Assembly (NCBI RefSeq): GCF_000938255.1
Contig: NZ_JYMR01000031.1
Coordinates: forward strand, 62,001-126,000
Length of the DNA stretch: 64,000 nt
Source of the DNA: Bradyrhizobium sp. LTSP849
Lineage (GTDB): Bacteria; Pseudomonadota; Alphaproteobacteria; Rhizobiales; Xanthobacteraceae
Direction: 5' to 3'
Position numbers and translations under genes: made by a program
In this document: positions 43,841 through 52,714 of the stretch, one piece after another
How positions within the stretch are numbered: the stretch's first letter is position 1
Layout: every line of letters starts with the position of its first letter
The notes under the pieces: model-generated
Database searches by the model: none
What the model saw: the letters and a program-made list of their open reading frames with translations, nothing else
Told to the model about the DNA's origin: nothing

Positions 43841-44761
43841 TCAGAACAGTCCGCGATCCCAGGGCGGATCCGGCGCAAAGCGCGCGGCGAGAAAATCGAT
43901 GAAGGCGCGCACCTTGGCCGGCGGCCGGCGGTCGGGCAGGTAGACCGCATGCACCGCGGAGGACTGGATCTCCGGCTGGTCGAGCGGAAGCGCGACCAGC
44001 GTGCCGGCGCGCAAATCATCGGCGATGATGAAGGTCGGCTGTCGTGAAATACCAAGGCCGGCCAGCGTCGCCGCGCGCAGCGCATCGCCATTGTTGGCGC
44101 GCAAGGTACCGCTGATCTGGATGCGGATCTCGCCGTCGACGCCGAACGGCCATTCCGCAGCGCTGCCTTGCTGCGTGAGCGTGTAGCCGAGACAATTATG
44201 CGCAGCGAGGTCGGCCACGCTGCGCGGTGTGCCGTGCTTCGCTAGATATGAAGGCGCGGCGCAGACCAGCAGGCGGTTCCGCGCGAGCCGCCGCGCCACC
44301 ATGCTGGAATCGCGCAACTTGCCGATGCGGATCGCAAGGTCCCAGCCCTCCTCGGCGAGGTCGACCAGGCGATCATTGAGCCCGAGCTCGATCGTGACCT
44401 CGGGATGGCGTTCCGAGAACTCTGCAATCAGTGGCGCGATCTGCCGTGTGCCGAACACCACGGGCACGTTGACCCGCAACAGCCCGCGCGGCTCGACGCG
44501 CTCGCGCGCGACCGCAGCGTCGGCGGTCTCCATGTCGGCGAGGATCCGCTCGGAGGATTCCAGATAAAGGCGACCGGCCTCGGTGATCGACAGCCGCCGT
44601 GTGGTGCGATGGAACAGTTTGATGCCGAGCCGCGCCTCCAGCGACGCCACATGCTTGGTGACCATGGTCTGCGACAGGCCCAGGGCGCGGGCCGCGCCGG
44701 AGAGGCTGCCGTTCGCCGCCACCTTGGCGAAGACTTCCAGGCTGGTCAGCCGGTCGAGCAT
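43841..44761 (-). CDS. LysR-family transcriptional regulator
   Basis: A 306-residue regulator. The HTH runs from residue 1 to about 60 (LEVFAKVAANGSLSGAAR, LGLSQTMVTKHVASLE, RLSITEAG). The effector-binding domain follows. It belongs to the CrgA-like group that often controls a divergent small gene; here that gene encodes a DoxX protein 93 bases away, with a palindrome in the gap. Control of DoxX is therefore the likely role, perhaps in response to redox or aromatic signals. Confidence 0.9.
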   Translation of the reverse strand: MLDRLTSLEVFAKVAANGSLSGAARALGLSQTMVTKHVASLEARLGIKLFHRTTRRLSITEAGRLYLESSERILADMETADAAVARERVEPRGLLRVNVPVVFGTRQIAPLIAEFSERHPEVTIELGLNDRLVDLAEEGWDLAIRIGKLRDSSMVARRLARNRLLVCAAPSYLAKHGTPRSVADLAAHNCLGYTLTQQGSAAEWPFGVDGEIRIQISGTLRANNGDALRAATLAGLGISRQPTFIIADDLRAGTLVALPLDQPEIQSSAVHAVYLPDRRPPAKVRAFIDFLAARFAPDPPWDRGLF

Positions 44762-44767
44762 CTATCT

Positions 44768-44780
44768 CACTCTAAGAGTG
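44768..44780. promoter_or_regulatory. Palindrome CACTCT-A-AGAGTG in the LysR/DoxX gap
   Basis: A perfect inverted repeat with 6-bp arms begins 7 bases before the LysR start and lies in the A/T-rich gap shared with DoxX. It may be a LysR autoregulatory site. Confidence 0.5.
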
Positions 44781-44854
44781 TGAAGTATATTTCCAGAATA
44801 GCAGATTATCATTCGAACGAGAATAGATCATGTTGCGGTGCAAAGGAGACCATC

Positions 44855-45298
44855 ATGATCGATTCCCGTACTGCTCCCTACGCCGCGCTGGTGCTGCGCG
44901 TGACCTTGGGCGCGCTGTTTCTCGCCCATGCCAGCCTGAAACTGTTCGTCTTCACCCCGGCTGGAACTGCAAAGTTCTTCGGCAGCCTCGGCTTCCCGCC
45001 CGAACTCGCTTATCTCATCATGACGGTTGAAGTGCTGAGCGGCATCGCCCTGATCCTCGGCGTCTGGACCCGCTATGCCGCGCTCGCCGGCATTCCGATC
45101 CTGCTCGGAGCCATCTTCACGGTGCACGGCGCCGCCGGCTTCTTCTTCACCAACCCGAAGGGCGGCTGGGAATACCCCGCCTTCTGGGCAATCGCGCTGG
45201 TCGCGCAGGCGCTGCTCGGCGATGGCGCCTTCGCGCTGCTGCCCTCACGCGATGTCGAGGCGGCGAATGGACAGTTGAGCGTCGCGCATTCGCGCTGA
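44855..45298 (+). CDS. DoxX-family membrane protein
   Basis: A 147-residue protein with four transmembrane helices. LRVTLGALFLAHASLKLF, FFGSLGFPPELAYLI, EVLSGIALILGVWTRYAAL and HGAAGFFF are the standard DoxX blocks. Family members take part in quinone-related redox or thiosulfate oxidation complexes, but most are uncharacterised. AAAGGAG precedes the ATG at good spacing. It is divergent from the LysR regulator and ends at a strong terminator. Confidence 0.9.
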   Translation: MIDSRTAPYAALVLRVTLGALFLAHASLKLFVFTPAGTAKFFGSLGFPPELAYLIMTVEVLSGIALILGVWTRYAALAGIPILLGAIFTVHGAAGFFFTNPKGGWEYPAFWAIALVAQALLGDGAFALLPSRDVEAANGQLSVAHSR

Positions 45299-45322
45299 CG
45301 TCATCGTAGCATCGTTGAAACG

Positions 45323-45360
45323 CAAGAGCTGCGGGATATTCATCCCGCAGCTCTTGTTTT
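45323..45360 (+). terminator. Strong intrinsic terminator after doxX-type gene
   Basis: CAAGAGCTGCGGGAT and ATCCCGCAGCTCTTG pair perfectly over 15 bp around a 4-base loop and are followed by TTTT. It is the clearest intrinsic terminator in the window. Confidence 0.92.
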
Positions 45361-45583
45361 AGCTTCGTACCAAACCCATCAATCTGCGTTCAGCATTGAT
45401 CCATACCTGAATTGGATCGATCTGCGTCAATCTTGCCCAGCGGACCTCTTCCCCGCGATGCGGCGTCATCGAAAACATCGGCAAACATAGACCTTCCGCC
45501 GCAGTTTCTGCCGAAGCGTCTGCCTCTCCAGCTGTCGCAGCGCCCCGGGCCGCAACCCTTGCCTGCTCTGTCGCTTTGGCCAT
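45359..45583 (-). CDS. Possible small hypothetical protein
   Basis: A 74-residue frame in the 350-base gap between the DoxX gene and the TRAP operon, on the opposite strand. It starts MAKATEQARVAARGAATAG and ends WINAERRLMGLVRS just at the DoxX terminator. The last 40 residues have a protein-like composition, and the terminator position would suit a convergent gene. No ribosome-binding site is visible, and it runs antisense to the probable TRAP promoter. I do not recognise it. Confidence 0.3.
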   Translation of the reverse strand: MAKATEQARVAARGAATAGEADASAETAAEGLCLPMFSMTPHRGEEVRWARLTQIDPIQVWINAERRLMGLVRS

Positions 45584-45652
45584 ACAGTCCGTGCAACAGG
45601 CTGTGGCAACGACCGCGGCCGAAACAAAAATGCATTGGGGAGAGACAGCACC

Positions 45653-46684
45653 ATGACCATCGTGCCCGTCAGCCGTCGCACGTTCATCAAGTCGTCGACG
45701 GCGGTGACCGCCGGCCTCGTGCTCTCTCCCGCGATCATCGGCCGCGCCGAAGCCGCGACGCTGAAGCTGAAATGCTCCTCCTCGCTGCCGAACGATCCCA
45801 AATATGCCAACGGCCGCGTCTACTACGACAATCTGGTCAAGAACCTGAAGGCGAACGGGCTCGGCGAGCAGGTTGAGGTCGCCTTCTTCCCCGACAACCA
45901 GTTGGGCCAGGAAATCGACGTCATCAATTCGGTGAAGCTCGGCGTCATCGACCTCATGGTGTCGGGCTCGTCGATCTCGGCCAATCTGGTGCCGCTCGTC
46001 GGCACCTTCGACCTCGGCTATCTCTTCGCCAGCTTCGAGCAGCAGACCAAGGCGTTCGACGCCGGCGCCGCCAAGCCGATCGAGGATGCGCTGCTCAAGG
46101 GCGGCAACATCCGCGTCATCGCCTGGGCCTATAATTTCGGCGCGCGCAGCGTGCTGGCCAAGAAGCCGGTGAAGACGCCGGAGGATCTTACCGGCCTCAA
46201 GATCAGAACGTTGCCCAATCCCGTCATCACGGAATGCCTGCGCCTGATGGGCGCGGCCGCAACGCCGCTCGCCTTCGGCGAGATCTATACCGCGCTCCAG
46301 GCCGGCGTCCTCGACGGGCTCGAGCACGATGCGCCGACCATCCTCGCCAGCAAGTTCTTCGAGACCTCGAAGCACTATGCGATGACGCAGCACATCTTCT
46401 CGCCGCTCGCGATCTATTTCAGCGACATGACCTTCAACCGCATGGATCCGAAGCTGCGCGAAGGTTTTCTCGACGCCGCCAAGAAGGCGGCGGCCGACAC
46501 CCGCGTCCACGGGCGGGCGGTCGAGAAGGAGGCGCTGGGCGCGCTTGCCGATAAGGGTGTGACAGTGATCGAATGCGATCGCGAGGCCTTCCGCAAGCGC
46601 GTCGCGCCGCAGACCGAAAACTTCATGAAGGCGCGGCCGGAATCCAAGCCCGTCATCGACATCATCCGCGCGACCCAAGCCTGA
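45653..46684 (+). CDS. TRAP transporter solute-binding protein (DctP family)
   Basis: A 343-residue periplasmic receptor. The N-terminus SRRTFIKSSTAV carries a twin-arginine-like signal, with cleavage near AEA (about residue 34). The body matches DctP proteins, including the conserved LTGLKIRTLPNPV segment with the carboxylate-binding arginine and ALQAGVLDGLEHD. TRAP systems import organic acids with sodium. GGGGAGAGA precedes the ATG at 45653. It is first in an operon with a fused DctQM permease and a 2-hydroxyacid dehydrogenase, suggesting a hydroxy- or ketoacid ligand. Confidence 0.9.
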   Translation: MTIVPVSRRTFIKSSTAVTAGLVLSPAIIGRAEAATLKLKCSSSLPNDPKYANGRVYYDNLVKNLKANGLGEQVEVAFFPDNQLGQEIDVINSVKLGVIDLMVSGSSISANLVPLVGTFDLGYLFASFEQQTKAFDAGAAKPIEDALLKGGNIRVIAWAYNFGARSVLAKKPVKTPEDLTGLKIRTLPNPVITECLRLMGAAATPLAFGEIYTALQAGVLDGLEHDAPTILASKFFETSKHYAMTQHIFSPLAIYFSDMTFNRMDPKLREGFLDAAKKAAADTRVHGRAVEKEALGALADKGVTVIECDREAFRKRVAPQTENFMKARPESKPVIDIIRATQA

Positions 46685-46685
46685 G

Positions 46686-48590
46686 ATGGCCAGGACTGAG
46701 ATAATCGAATCTGAGACGGCAAGGCCAGAGATGGCGATGACGGCCGCCGTGCCGCTCTCGGGCGGCCGCTATGGGGGCATCACCCTTCTGCTTCGCCTGA
46801 GCGACGCCATCGCGGCCATCCTGTTGGCCGCCGACCTCGTCGTGGTCTGTGCCTCCGTGCTGCTGCGCTTCCTCTTCAATGCACCGGTCGAATGGTCGGA
46901 CGACGTCGCGCGCGGATTGATGGTCGGATCGGCCTTCTTCGGCGCGGCCAGTGCGCTCGCGCGCGGCGAGAATGTCGGCGTGTCCTTCTTCCGCGATCTC
47001 TTGCCGCTGCGGCTGCGCGCGCTGGTCGATGCCGCGAGCGCGCTGCTGGTGGTGCTGATCTCCGGCTACGTCGCCTATAACGCGATCAAGCTGGGCTCGC
47101 TGACGGCGGGCCAGACCACGGGCTCAGGTCTGCCGCTGGAGCTGACCTTCTACCCGATGGGCGTCGGCGCGCTGTTCATGACGGTGTTCGCGATCGATCA
47201 TCTCTGCGCGCGGCCGCTTCCTGATATCGTCAGGGGCTTCATTGCGATCGCCATCGTCGCCGGCCTCTATCTCGCCTGGGATTATTTGTCGCCGTCGACG
47301 GTGCCGTCGGCGGGCACGCTGATGCTGATCGGCTTCTTCGCGACGCTGTTCGGCGGATTGCCGATCGGCTTTGCGCTGGCGCTCGCCGCGCTGGTCTTCA
47401 TCTGGGTCGAGGGCGCGCTGCCCGGCGTGATCTTCGCCCAGCAGATGGCTCGCGGCATCGATAATTTCGTGCTGCTGGCGATCCCGTTCTTCATCCTTGT
47501 CGGCTACCTCATGGAAGCCAACGGCATGTCGGTGCGCCTGATCGAGCTGTTGCAACGCGGGGTCGGCCGCATGCGCGGTGGGCTCAACGTCGTGATGGTG
47601 GCCTCGATGGTGCTGTTCTCGGGCATCTCGGGCTCGAAGATGGCCGATGTCGCCGCCGTCGGCTCCGTGCTGATCCCGGCAGCGCGCCGCTCGAAGCAGA
47701 ATCCGGGCAGCGCGGTGGCGTTGCTCGCGGCATCCGCGGTGATGGCGGAGACAATCCCGCCCTGCATCAACCTGATCATTCTCGGCTTCGTGGCGAATTT
47801 GTCGATCGGCGGCCTGTTCATCGCAGGGCTTCTGCCGGCGGCGCTGATGGCACTGGTCCTGATCGCGGTCTCCATCATCTTCGGCAAACGCCCGGCCACG
47901 GTCGAGGAGGTCGCGCCGGAGGTGCCGGTGTCGGGCTTGTGGAGCGGCGCGATCGCCTCGTTCGGCCTGATCTTCATGATCTTCTTCGGCTTCAAGAGCG
48001 GCTTTGCCACGGCCACCGAAATCTCCGCCTTCGCAGTGGCCTATGCGCTCGTCGTCGGAAGCCTGGTGTTCCGCGAGCTCACTTTCAAATCGGCCGCGCA
48101 CAGTTTCGTCCAGGCGGCGACGCGCGCGGGTCTCGTACTGTTCATCGTCGCCGCTGCGCAATCGCTCGCCTTCACGCTGACCTTGCAGCAGGTGCCGCAT
48201 GCGGTCGGCGAGATCATGCTGGGACTGTCGAAGACCAGCGGGGTCTGGATGTTCATCCTGCTCGCAATCGCCGTGCTGATCGTGATGGGGTCGGTGCTGG
48301 AAGGTGCCGCCGCGCTCATCATCTTCGGGCCGCTGCTGTTGCCGGTGGCGGTGCAACTCGGCATCGATCCCCTGCATTTCGGCGTCGTGCTTGTTATCGC
48401 GATGGGCATTGGCCTGTTCGCGCCGCCGCTCGGCCTCGGGCTCTACGGCGCCTGCCTGATCGGCAATGTGCCGATCGAGCAGACCGTGAAGCCGATCATG
48501 GGCTATCTCGGCCTGCTGCTGCTCTGTCTGCTGGTGATCGCGTTCGTGCCGTCGCTCTCGACCGCTCTGCCGCGCGCGTTCGGCTACTGA
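46686..48590 (+). CDS. Fused TRAP transporter permease (DctQ-DctM)
   Basis: A 634-residue inner-membrane protein combining the small DctQ subunit (about residues 30-180, four helices, with FNAPVEWSDDVARGLMV) and the large DctM subunit (about 200-630, LFGGLPIGFALALAALVF, FSGISGSKMADVAAVG, PPLGLGLYG). Fused forms are known in the family. The gene starts one base after the receptor stop and is followed 11 bases later by the dehydrogenase, so all three are one operon. The start codon ATG at 46686 gives a polar leader of about 25 residues; a later ATG at 46734 is possible. Confidence 0.92.
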   Translation: MARTEIIESETARPEMAMTAAVPLSGGRYGGITLLLRLSDAIAAILLAADLVVVCASVLLRFLFNAPVEWSDDVARGLMVGSAFFGAASALARGENVGVSFFRDLLPLRLRALVDAASALLVVLISGYVAYNAIKLGSLTAGQTTGSGLPLELTFYPMGVGALFMTVFAIDHLCARPLPDIVRGFIAIAIVAGLYLAWDYLSPSTVPSAGTLMLIGFFATLFGGLPIGFALALAALVFIWVEGALPGVIFAQQMARGIDNFVLLAIPFFILVGYLMEANGMSVRLIELLQRGVGRMRGGLNVVMVASMVLFSGISGSKMADVAAVGSVLIPAARRSKQNPGSAVALLAASAVMAETIPPCINLIILGFVANLSIGGLFIAGLLPAALMALVLIAVSIIFGKRPATVEEVAPEVPVSGLWSGAIASFGLIFMIFFGFKSGFATATEISAFAVAYALVVGSLVFRELTFKSAAHSFVQAATRAGLVLFIVAAAQSLAFTLTLQQVPHAVGEIMLGLSKTSGVWMFILLAIAVLIVMGSVLEGAAALIIFGPLLLPVAVQLGIDPLHFGVVLVIAMGIGLFAPPLGLGLYGACLIGNVPIEQTVKPIMGYLGLLLLCLLVIAFVPSLSTALPRAFGY

Positions 48591-48601
48591 AGGAGTTTTC
48601 C

Positions 48602-49579
48602 GTGAAGGTCCTGCTCGCCCACACGCCGGAGATGCGGCGGAATTACTACGGCGATCGCAGCCTGAACGGATTGCGGGCGATTGCCGAGGTGAACCTGCAT
48701 GAGGGCGATCAGCCGCTCGATGCCGCTGGCCTCGTCAACGCGGCGAAGGATGCCGATATCATCGTGGCCGATCGCATGACCGAAGGCCGCGGCGAGATCT
48801 TTTCGCAACTGCCGCACCTGCGCGCCTTCGTCCGCTGCGCCGTCGACATCCGCAACATCGACGTCGAAGCCGCCTCGCAAGTCGGTGTGCTCGTGACCCG
48901 CGCGGGACCCGGCTTCGTGCAGGCCGTCACCGAGCTCGCGGTCGGCTTCATGGTCGATCTGTCGCGCGGTGTGTCGCGGGCGACAGTCGACTACCACGCC
49001 GGCCGCAAGCCGGAGGCGCGGATGGGCCGCCAGCTCGGTGGCAGCAAAATCGGCATCATCGGCTATGGCAGCATCGGGCGTTATCTCGCCGAGGTCGCAA
49101 AGGTGCTGCGCATGGAAGTGCTGGTGTCCGATCCCTTCGCGACCGTCAGCGACGGCGCCATCAGGCAGGTTGAGCTCGACGAGCTTCTGTCAGCGTCGGA
49201 CTATGTCGTTTGTCTTGCGGTTGCCAATGAGCAAACCGAGAAGCTGATCGGGGAGGCGGCGTTGGCGCGTATGCAGAAGCATGCCGTCTTCATCAATCTC
49301 TCGCGCGGCAATCTCGTCGACGAGGCCGCACTTGCCAGGGCGCTGCTGGAGAATCGCATCGCGGGTGCCGCAATGGATGTCGGCCGCGCACCCGATCAGA
49401 TGCCGACGCCGGAGCTCGCAAAATTTTCGAACGTCATCGCCACGCCGCATGTTGGCGGCCTGACGCCGCAGGCGATCGAATACCAGTCGCTGGAAACCGT
49501 GCGGCAGGTCGACGCGATCATCAAGGGCGAGGCGCCGCTAGGCGCCGTCAACGCGGAGCGCTGGACGCGGCGGCCATGA
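48602..49579 (+). CDS. D-2-hydroxyacid dehydrogenase (phosphoglycerate dehydrogenase-like)
   Basis: A 325-residue NAD(P)-dependent dehydrogenase that interconverts a D-2-hydroxyacid and a 2-ketoacid. IGIIGYGSIGRYLAEVA is the cofactor motif. The catalytic Arg is in NLSRGNLVDE and the catalytic His in TPHVGGLT; the intervening Glu position appears as Asp in AAMDVGRAPDQ. It starts at a GTG behind AAGGAG, 11 bases after the TRAP permease, so its substrate is probably what the TRAP system imports. It converges with the DAO-type oxidase gene across 18 bases. Confidence 0.88.
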   Translation: MKVLLAHTPEMRRNYYGDRSLNGLRAIAEVNLHEGDQPLDAAGLVNAAKDADIIVADRMTEGRGEIFSQLPHLRAFVRCAVDIRNIDVEAASQVGVLVTRAGPGFVQAVTELAVGFMVDLSRGVSRATVDYHAGRKPEARMGRQLGGSKIGIIGYGSIGRYLAEVAKVLRMEVLVSDPFATVSDGAIRQVELDELLSASDYVVCLAVANEQTEKLIGEAALARMQKHAVFINLSRGNLVDEAALARALLENRIAGAAMDVGRAPDQMPTPELAKFSNVIATPHVGGLTPQAIEYQSLETVRQVDAIIKGEAPLGAVNAERWTRRP

Positions 49580-49597
49580 AGGGCGCTGTGGTCAACC

Positions 49598-50761
49598 CTA
49601 GATGATGCCTTGTTCGCGATAAGGCGCGCCGTCCAATACCCTTTGCCATCCGAAGCGGCTGAGGTCGATGGTTTGGTAACTGCCGTCCAAGATCAATTCG
49701 GCCATGGCGCGACCGCAGCCGGGTGCGTGCATGAGGCCGTGGCCGGAGAATCCGGCGACCATGTAGAAGTTCGGCATGCCGTCGCTCCATGGCCCGATGA
49801 TCACATTGCCATCGAGCTCGTTCTGATCGTAGAGCCCCGGCATCACGTTCTTTTCCTTTGTTCGTTCAAAGGCTGGAAAGCGATGCGCAAGCGCCGGCCA
49901 AACGATCCGTTCGAAATAGTCGTGCTCGATCTCGAAGTTGAATCCGCGCGGCTCCCGGATGTCCGGGACACCGCCGGAATATCCCTTGCCCTCTGGACGG
50001 AACGCCAATCGCTGCGTGTCCTTCAGATAGGGCAGTGGCTCTATCGGTTGTTCGCATTCAAAATAGTGCTCGTAGCGTCGCATTGGCTCGATCGGCACCC
50101 GCATGCCGACCATCGCACTGATCTCCTTTGCCCAGGCGCCGGCCGCATTCACCACGTGATCGGTCGAGATGGTCGCGCCCGACCGTAACGTCACGTTTCG
50201 CACGCGTCCATGCTGCGCCTCGAGTCCGACGACCTCGTCGTCCAGGAAGGTTGCTCCGACGGCGATCGCCTTTCGGCGCAGTCCCCGTAGCACGCTCCAG
50301 GGATCCAGCCAGCCGTCGTCGGGCGAATAGGCTGCGGCGGCAAGATCGCTCACATTCATGGACGGAAACTTCGCCTTCAGGTCCTTCCGGTCGAGCCAGA
50401 CGACGTTCACGCCGTGCTCCTGCTGCACGCGAAAGTTCCCTTCCAGCGCGGCCCGCTCGGACTCCGACACGATGAAGAGATAGCCGTTCTTCTTGAAGTC
50501 GATGCGGGCGGCCTCGCCATCCACGGCCATCTCGGTCTCGAACCGCTCGAAGAAAGGAATGCTGAAATTGGAGAGCGCGATGTTTTCGGGCAGCGCGAAG
50601 AGCCGGCGAACGCCACCGGACGCGCGCGGCGTCGAGGCCTGCTGATAGCTCTTGTCCCTCTCGATGACGGCCACCGAGCAGGCCTTCCTATGGGTCCTCA
50701 GAAAATAGGCAACGCTCGCTCCGACTGCCCCTCCGCCGACCACAACGACATCGTAATGCAC
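49598..50761 (-). CDS. FAD-dependent oxidoreductase (DAO family)
   Basis: A 387-residue flavoenzyme of the D-amino-acid oxidase/glycine oxidase/sarcosine oxidase group. VVVVGGGAVGASVAYFL at the N-terminus binds FAD; GGVRRLFALPENI and the C-terminal GFSGHGLMHAPGCGRAMAEL are family blocks. It starts at a GTG with CAGGAG 8 bases before it; the frame is open upstream, but homology begins here. It is divergent from a solute-binding protein gene, with GTATGCA repeats in the gap, and a GntR gene lies just beyond. Substrate is likely an amine or amino acid. The enzyme could also be a dehydrogenase. Confidence 0.88.
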   Translation of the reverse strand: MHYDVVVVGGGAVGASVAYFLRTHRKACSVAVIERDKSYQQASTPRASGGVRRLFALPENIALSNFSIPFFERFETEMAVDGEAARIDFKKNGYLFIVSESERAALEGNFRVQQEHGVNVVWLDRKDLKAKFPSMNVSDLAAAAYSPDDGWLDPWSVLRGLRRKAIAVGATFLDDEVVGLEAQHGRVRNVTLRSGATISTDHVVNAAGAWAKEISAMVGMRVPIEPMRRYEHYFECEQPIEPLPYLKDTQRLAFRPEGKGYSGGVPDIREPRGFNFEIEHDYFERIVWPALAHRFPAFERTKEKNVMPGLYDQNELDGNVIIGPWSDGMPNFYMVAGFSGHGLMHAPGCGRAMAELILDGSYQTIDLSRFGWQRVLDGAPYREQGII

Positions 50762-50856
50762 GTGATTTTCTCCTGTTGCGGCACGGGATTCTGGGTGCGG
50801 GAAGTCGATTACCTTGGATCCATTGCTCGCTAGATTGTATAAAATAATTTGACTTG

Positions 50857-50883
50857 GTATGCAATATGTGACGATCGTATGCA
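50857..50883. promoter_or_regulatory. Direct GTATGCA repeats in the DAO / solute-binding protein gap
   Basis: GTATGCA occurs at 50857-50863 and 50877-50883, two helical turns apart (20 bases), in an A/T-rich divergent gap. It is a candidate binding site for the GntR regulator encoded at 51932. Confidence 0.45.
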
Positions 50884-50911
50884 TCTAAATCGTGACGACG
50901 GGGAGCTTTGC

Positions 50912-51829
50912 ATGTGGAATCGCGCAGCCAAAATTCTGATTTTATTGATTTTTTCGCTCTGTGTTCCGCCTACGCTGGCGCACGCGCAAGTCAAGTCTGA
51001 CACGCTGGATCGGATCGCAAGCTCCGGTGTTCTCACCATCGGGCATCGCGATACTTCGATCCCGTTCTCCTATCTGGACGACGCCCAACACATCGTCGGA
51101 TTCACGATCGACCTTTGCTCTCGCGTCGTCGAGCAAATCAAGATTGCAGCCAAGCGCCCCGATCTCCAGGTCAAGTTCTTGCCGGTGACGTCGGCCACCC
51201 GGATTCCGTTGCTCGCCAACGGGACCATCGACATCGAGTGCGGATCCACGACCAACACCAAGGAACGGCAGACGCAGGTCGCATTTTCATCGACCACCTA
51301 CCTGACCACCAGCAACTTCGTGTCGAAAAAATCGGCTGGTCTCCACGGCTTCGACGACTTCAAGGGCCGGACAGTCGTCTCGACCGCCGGCACCACCAGC
51401 CTGCGCCTGCTCAATGAGCTCAACAGCCGCAAGAATCTCGGCATGTCGATCATCTCGGCAAAGGACCATGCAGAGGCGTTCCTGATGGTTGCGACCGATC
51501 GGGCCGCTGCATTCGTCATGGACGACGTGTTGCTTGCCGGACTGGTGGCGAACTCGCAGGATCCATCCATGTATGAGATATCCAAGGAGTTTCTGTCCAT
51601 CGAGCCTTACGCAATCATGGTTCGGCGCGAGGATGCGGGCTTCAAGCAAGTTGTGGACGCCGCGCTCGGCGCGGCCTTCAGCTCCGGGGATTTCGAGCGG
51701 ACCTATCGGAAGTGGTTCGAAACGCCGATCCCGCCACGGAATATCAATCTCAGTCTCCCGATGAGCGCAGCCCTCAAGAACGCAGTTCAGCATCCGACCG
51801 ATTCGGCGGATCCCGCCACGTACCAATAG
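50912..51829 (+). CDS. Periplasmic amino-acid-type solute-binding protein
   Basis: A 305-residue protein of the SBP_bac_3 family (polar amino acids). A signal peptide ends at LAHA (about residue 25). GVLTIGHRDTSIPFSYLDD, GFTIDLC, IDIECGSTTNTKERQ and FDDFKGRTVVSTAGTTS are the standard ligand-binding blocks. The ATG at 50912 follows GGGGAG at 7 bases; earlier ATGs would precede the signal peptide. No ABC permease or ATPase genes are nearby, so it is an orphan receptor that must use a distant permease or act as a sensor. It is divergent from the DAO-type oxidase. Confidence 0.88.
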   Translation: MWNRAAKILILLIFSLCVPPTLAHAQVKSDTLDRIASSGVLTIGHRDTSIPFSYLDDAQHIVGFTIDLCSRVVEQIKIAAKRPDLQVKFLPVTSATRIPLLANGTIDIECGSTTNTKERQTQVAFSSTTYLTTSNFVSKKSAGLHGFDDFKGRTVVSTAGTTSLRLLNELNSRKNLGMSIISAKDHAEAFLMVATDRAAAFVMDDVLLAGLVANSQDPSMYEISKEFLSIEPYAIMVRREDAGFKQVVDAALGAAFSSGDFERTYRKWFETPIPPRNINLSLPMSAALKNAVQHPTDSADPATYQ

Positions 51830-51931
51830 GGAATTGGAGCAGGACTGCTTCGTTCGTGCGAACGCTCCATTGCACGGCTCGCGGGGCAGCCCTATACGGG
51901 TTAGATCGCTATCGCACGACCGGCGTTCCCA

Positions 51932-52702
51932 ATGATGAAGACTGCGCTATCGACAAAGAAGCCACAGGCACGGGGTGCCCGGTCTGCAAAGCGGGCCGCG
52001 CCTGGCGGCATGGTCAATCCTGCGAGCGTCGCAAAGCCATCTGCTCCGGACCTGGTGAGGGATGGATTGCGGAAAGCAATCCTGAGTGGAGATCTCGTCG
52101 CGGGCACACAGCTCCGCCAGGACGAACTCGCCAATCGTTTCGGGACAAGCCGCATTCCGGTACGTGAAGCGCTGAGACAATTGGAGAGCGAAGGTCTCGT
52201 CGAGCTGCATCCAAATAGAGGGGCATCGGTATCGTCCATCTCGCTGGAGGACGTGCTGGAACTGCTGGAAATCCGGATTGGCCTGGAATGTCGCGCGCTC
52301 AAGCTCGCCATCCCCAACATGGTCAGCGCGGATTTCGATCTCGCAGCGGAGATACTGCAAGGCTATGACGATGAGCCGGAACCGCAAAAGTGGGGTGAGA
52401 TGAATTGGCGCTTCCACGAAACGCTGTACGTTCCCTGCGGCCGGCCGAAACTTCTTGCGATGATCGAATCGAACTACGGGCATGTTGGACGCTTCGTCCG
52501 ACTGCAAGTCTCACTGGCATCTGGCAAGCAGCAACCGAACCGGGAGCATTGGGCCATCCTCGACGCCTGTCGCTCCGCAGACCTCAACCAAGCGGTCAAA
52601 TTGCTTGAGGATCATATCCTCCACACTCAGAAGTCGCTTTTGGCAGCGATGCGCAGAACGTCTGGTCGCGGCCTTTCGATCGCAGGACAGGCGCGTGTTT
52701 GA
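51932..52702 (+). CDS. GntR-family regulator (FCD domain)
   Basis: A 256-residue regulator. A basic, poorly structured 38-residue leader precedes a winged HTH (LRKAILSGDLVAGTQLRQDELANRFGTSRIPVREALRQLESEGLV) and an FCD effector domain (about 105-230). The start is unsure; an ATG at 52010 would remove 26 residues. FCD regulators normally repress catabolic genes for organic or amino acids. The neighbouring DAO oxidase and solute-binding gene are the most likely targets. It converges with a second solute-binding protein gene across 12 bases. Confidence 0.9.
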   Translation: MMKTALSTKKPQARGARSAKRAAPGGMVNPASVAKPSAPDLVRDGLRKAILSGDLVAGTQLRQDELANRFGTSRIPVREALRQLESEGLVELHPNRGASVSSISLEDVLELLEIRIGLECRALKLAIPNMVSADFDLAAEILQGYDDEPEPQKWGEMNWRFHETLYVPCGRPKLLAMIESNYGHVGRFVRLQVSLASGKQQPNREHWAILDACRSADLNQAVKLLEDHILHTQKSLLAAMRRTSGRGLSIAGQARV

Positions 52703-52714
52703 GATCGCTACGCC

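Noticed and set aside
47124..48377. A 417-codon frame antisense to the TRAP permease
   Set aside because: Typical antisense shadow of a membrane protein: extremely rich in Gln, Asp, His and Arg.
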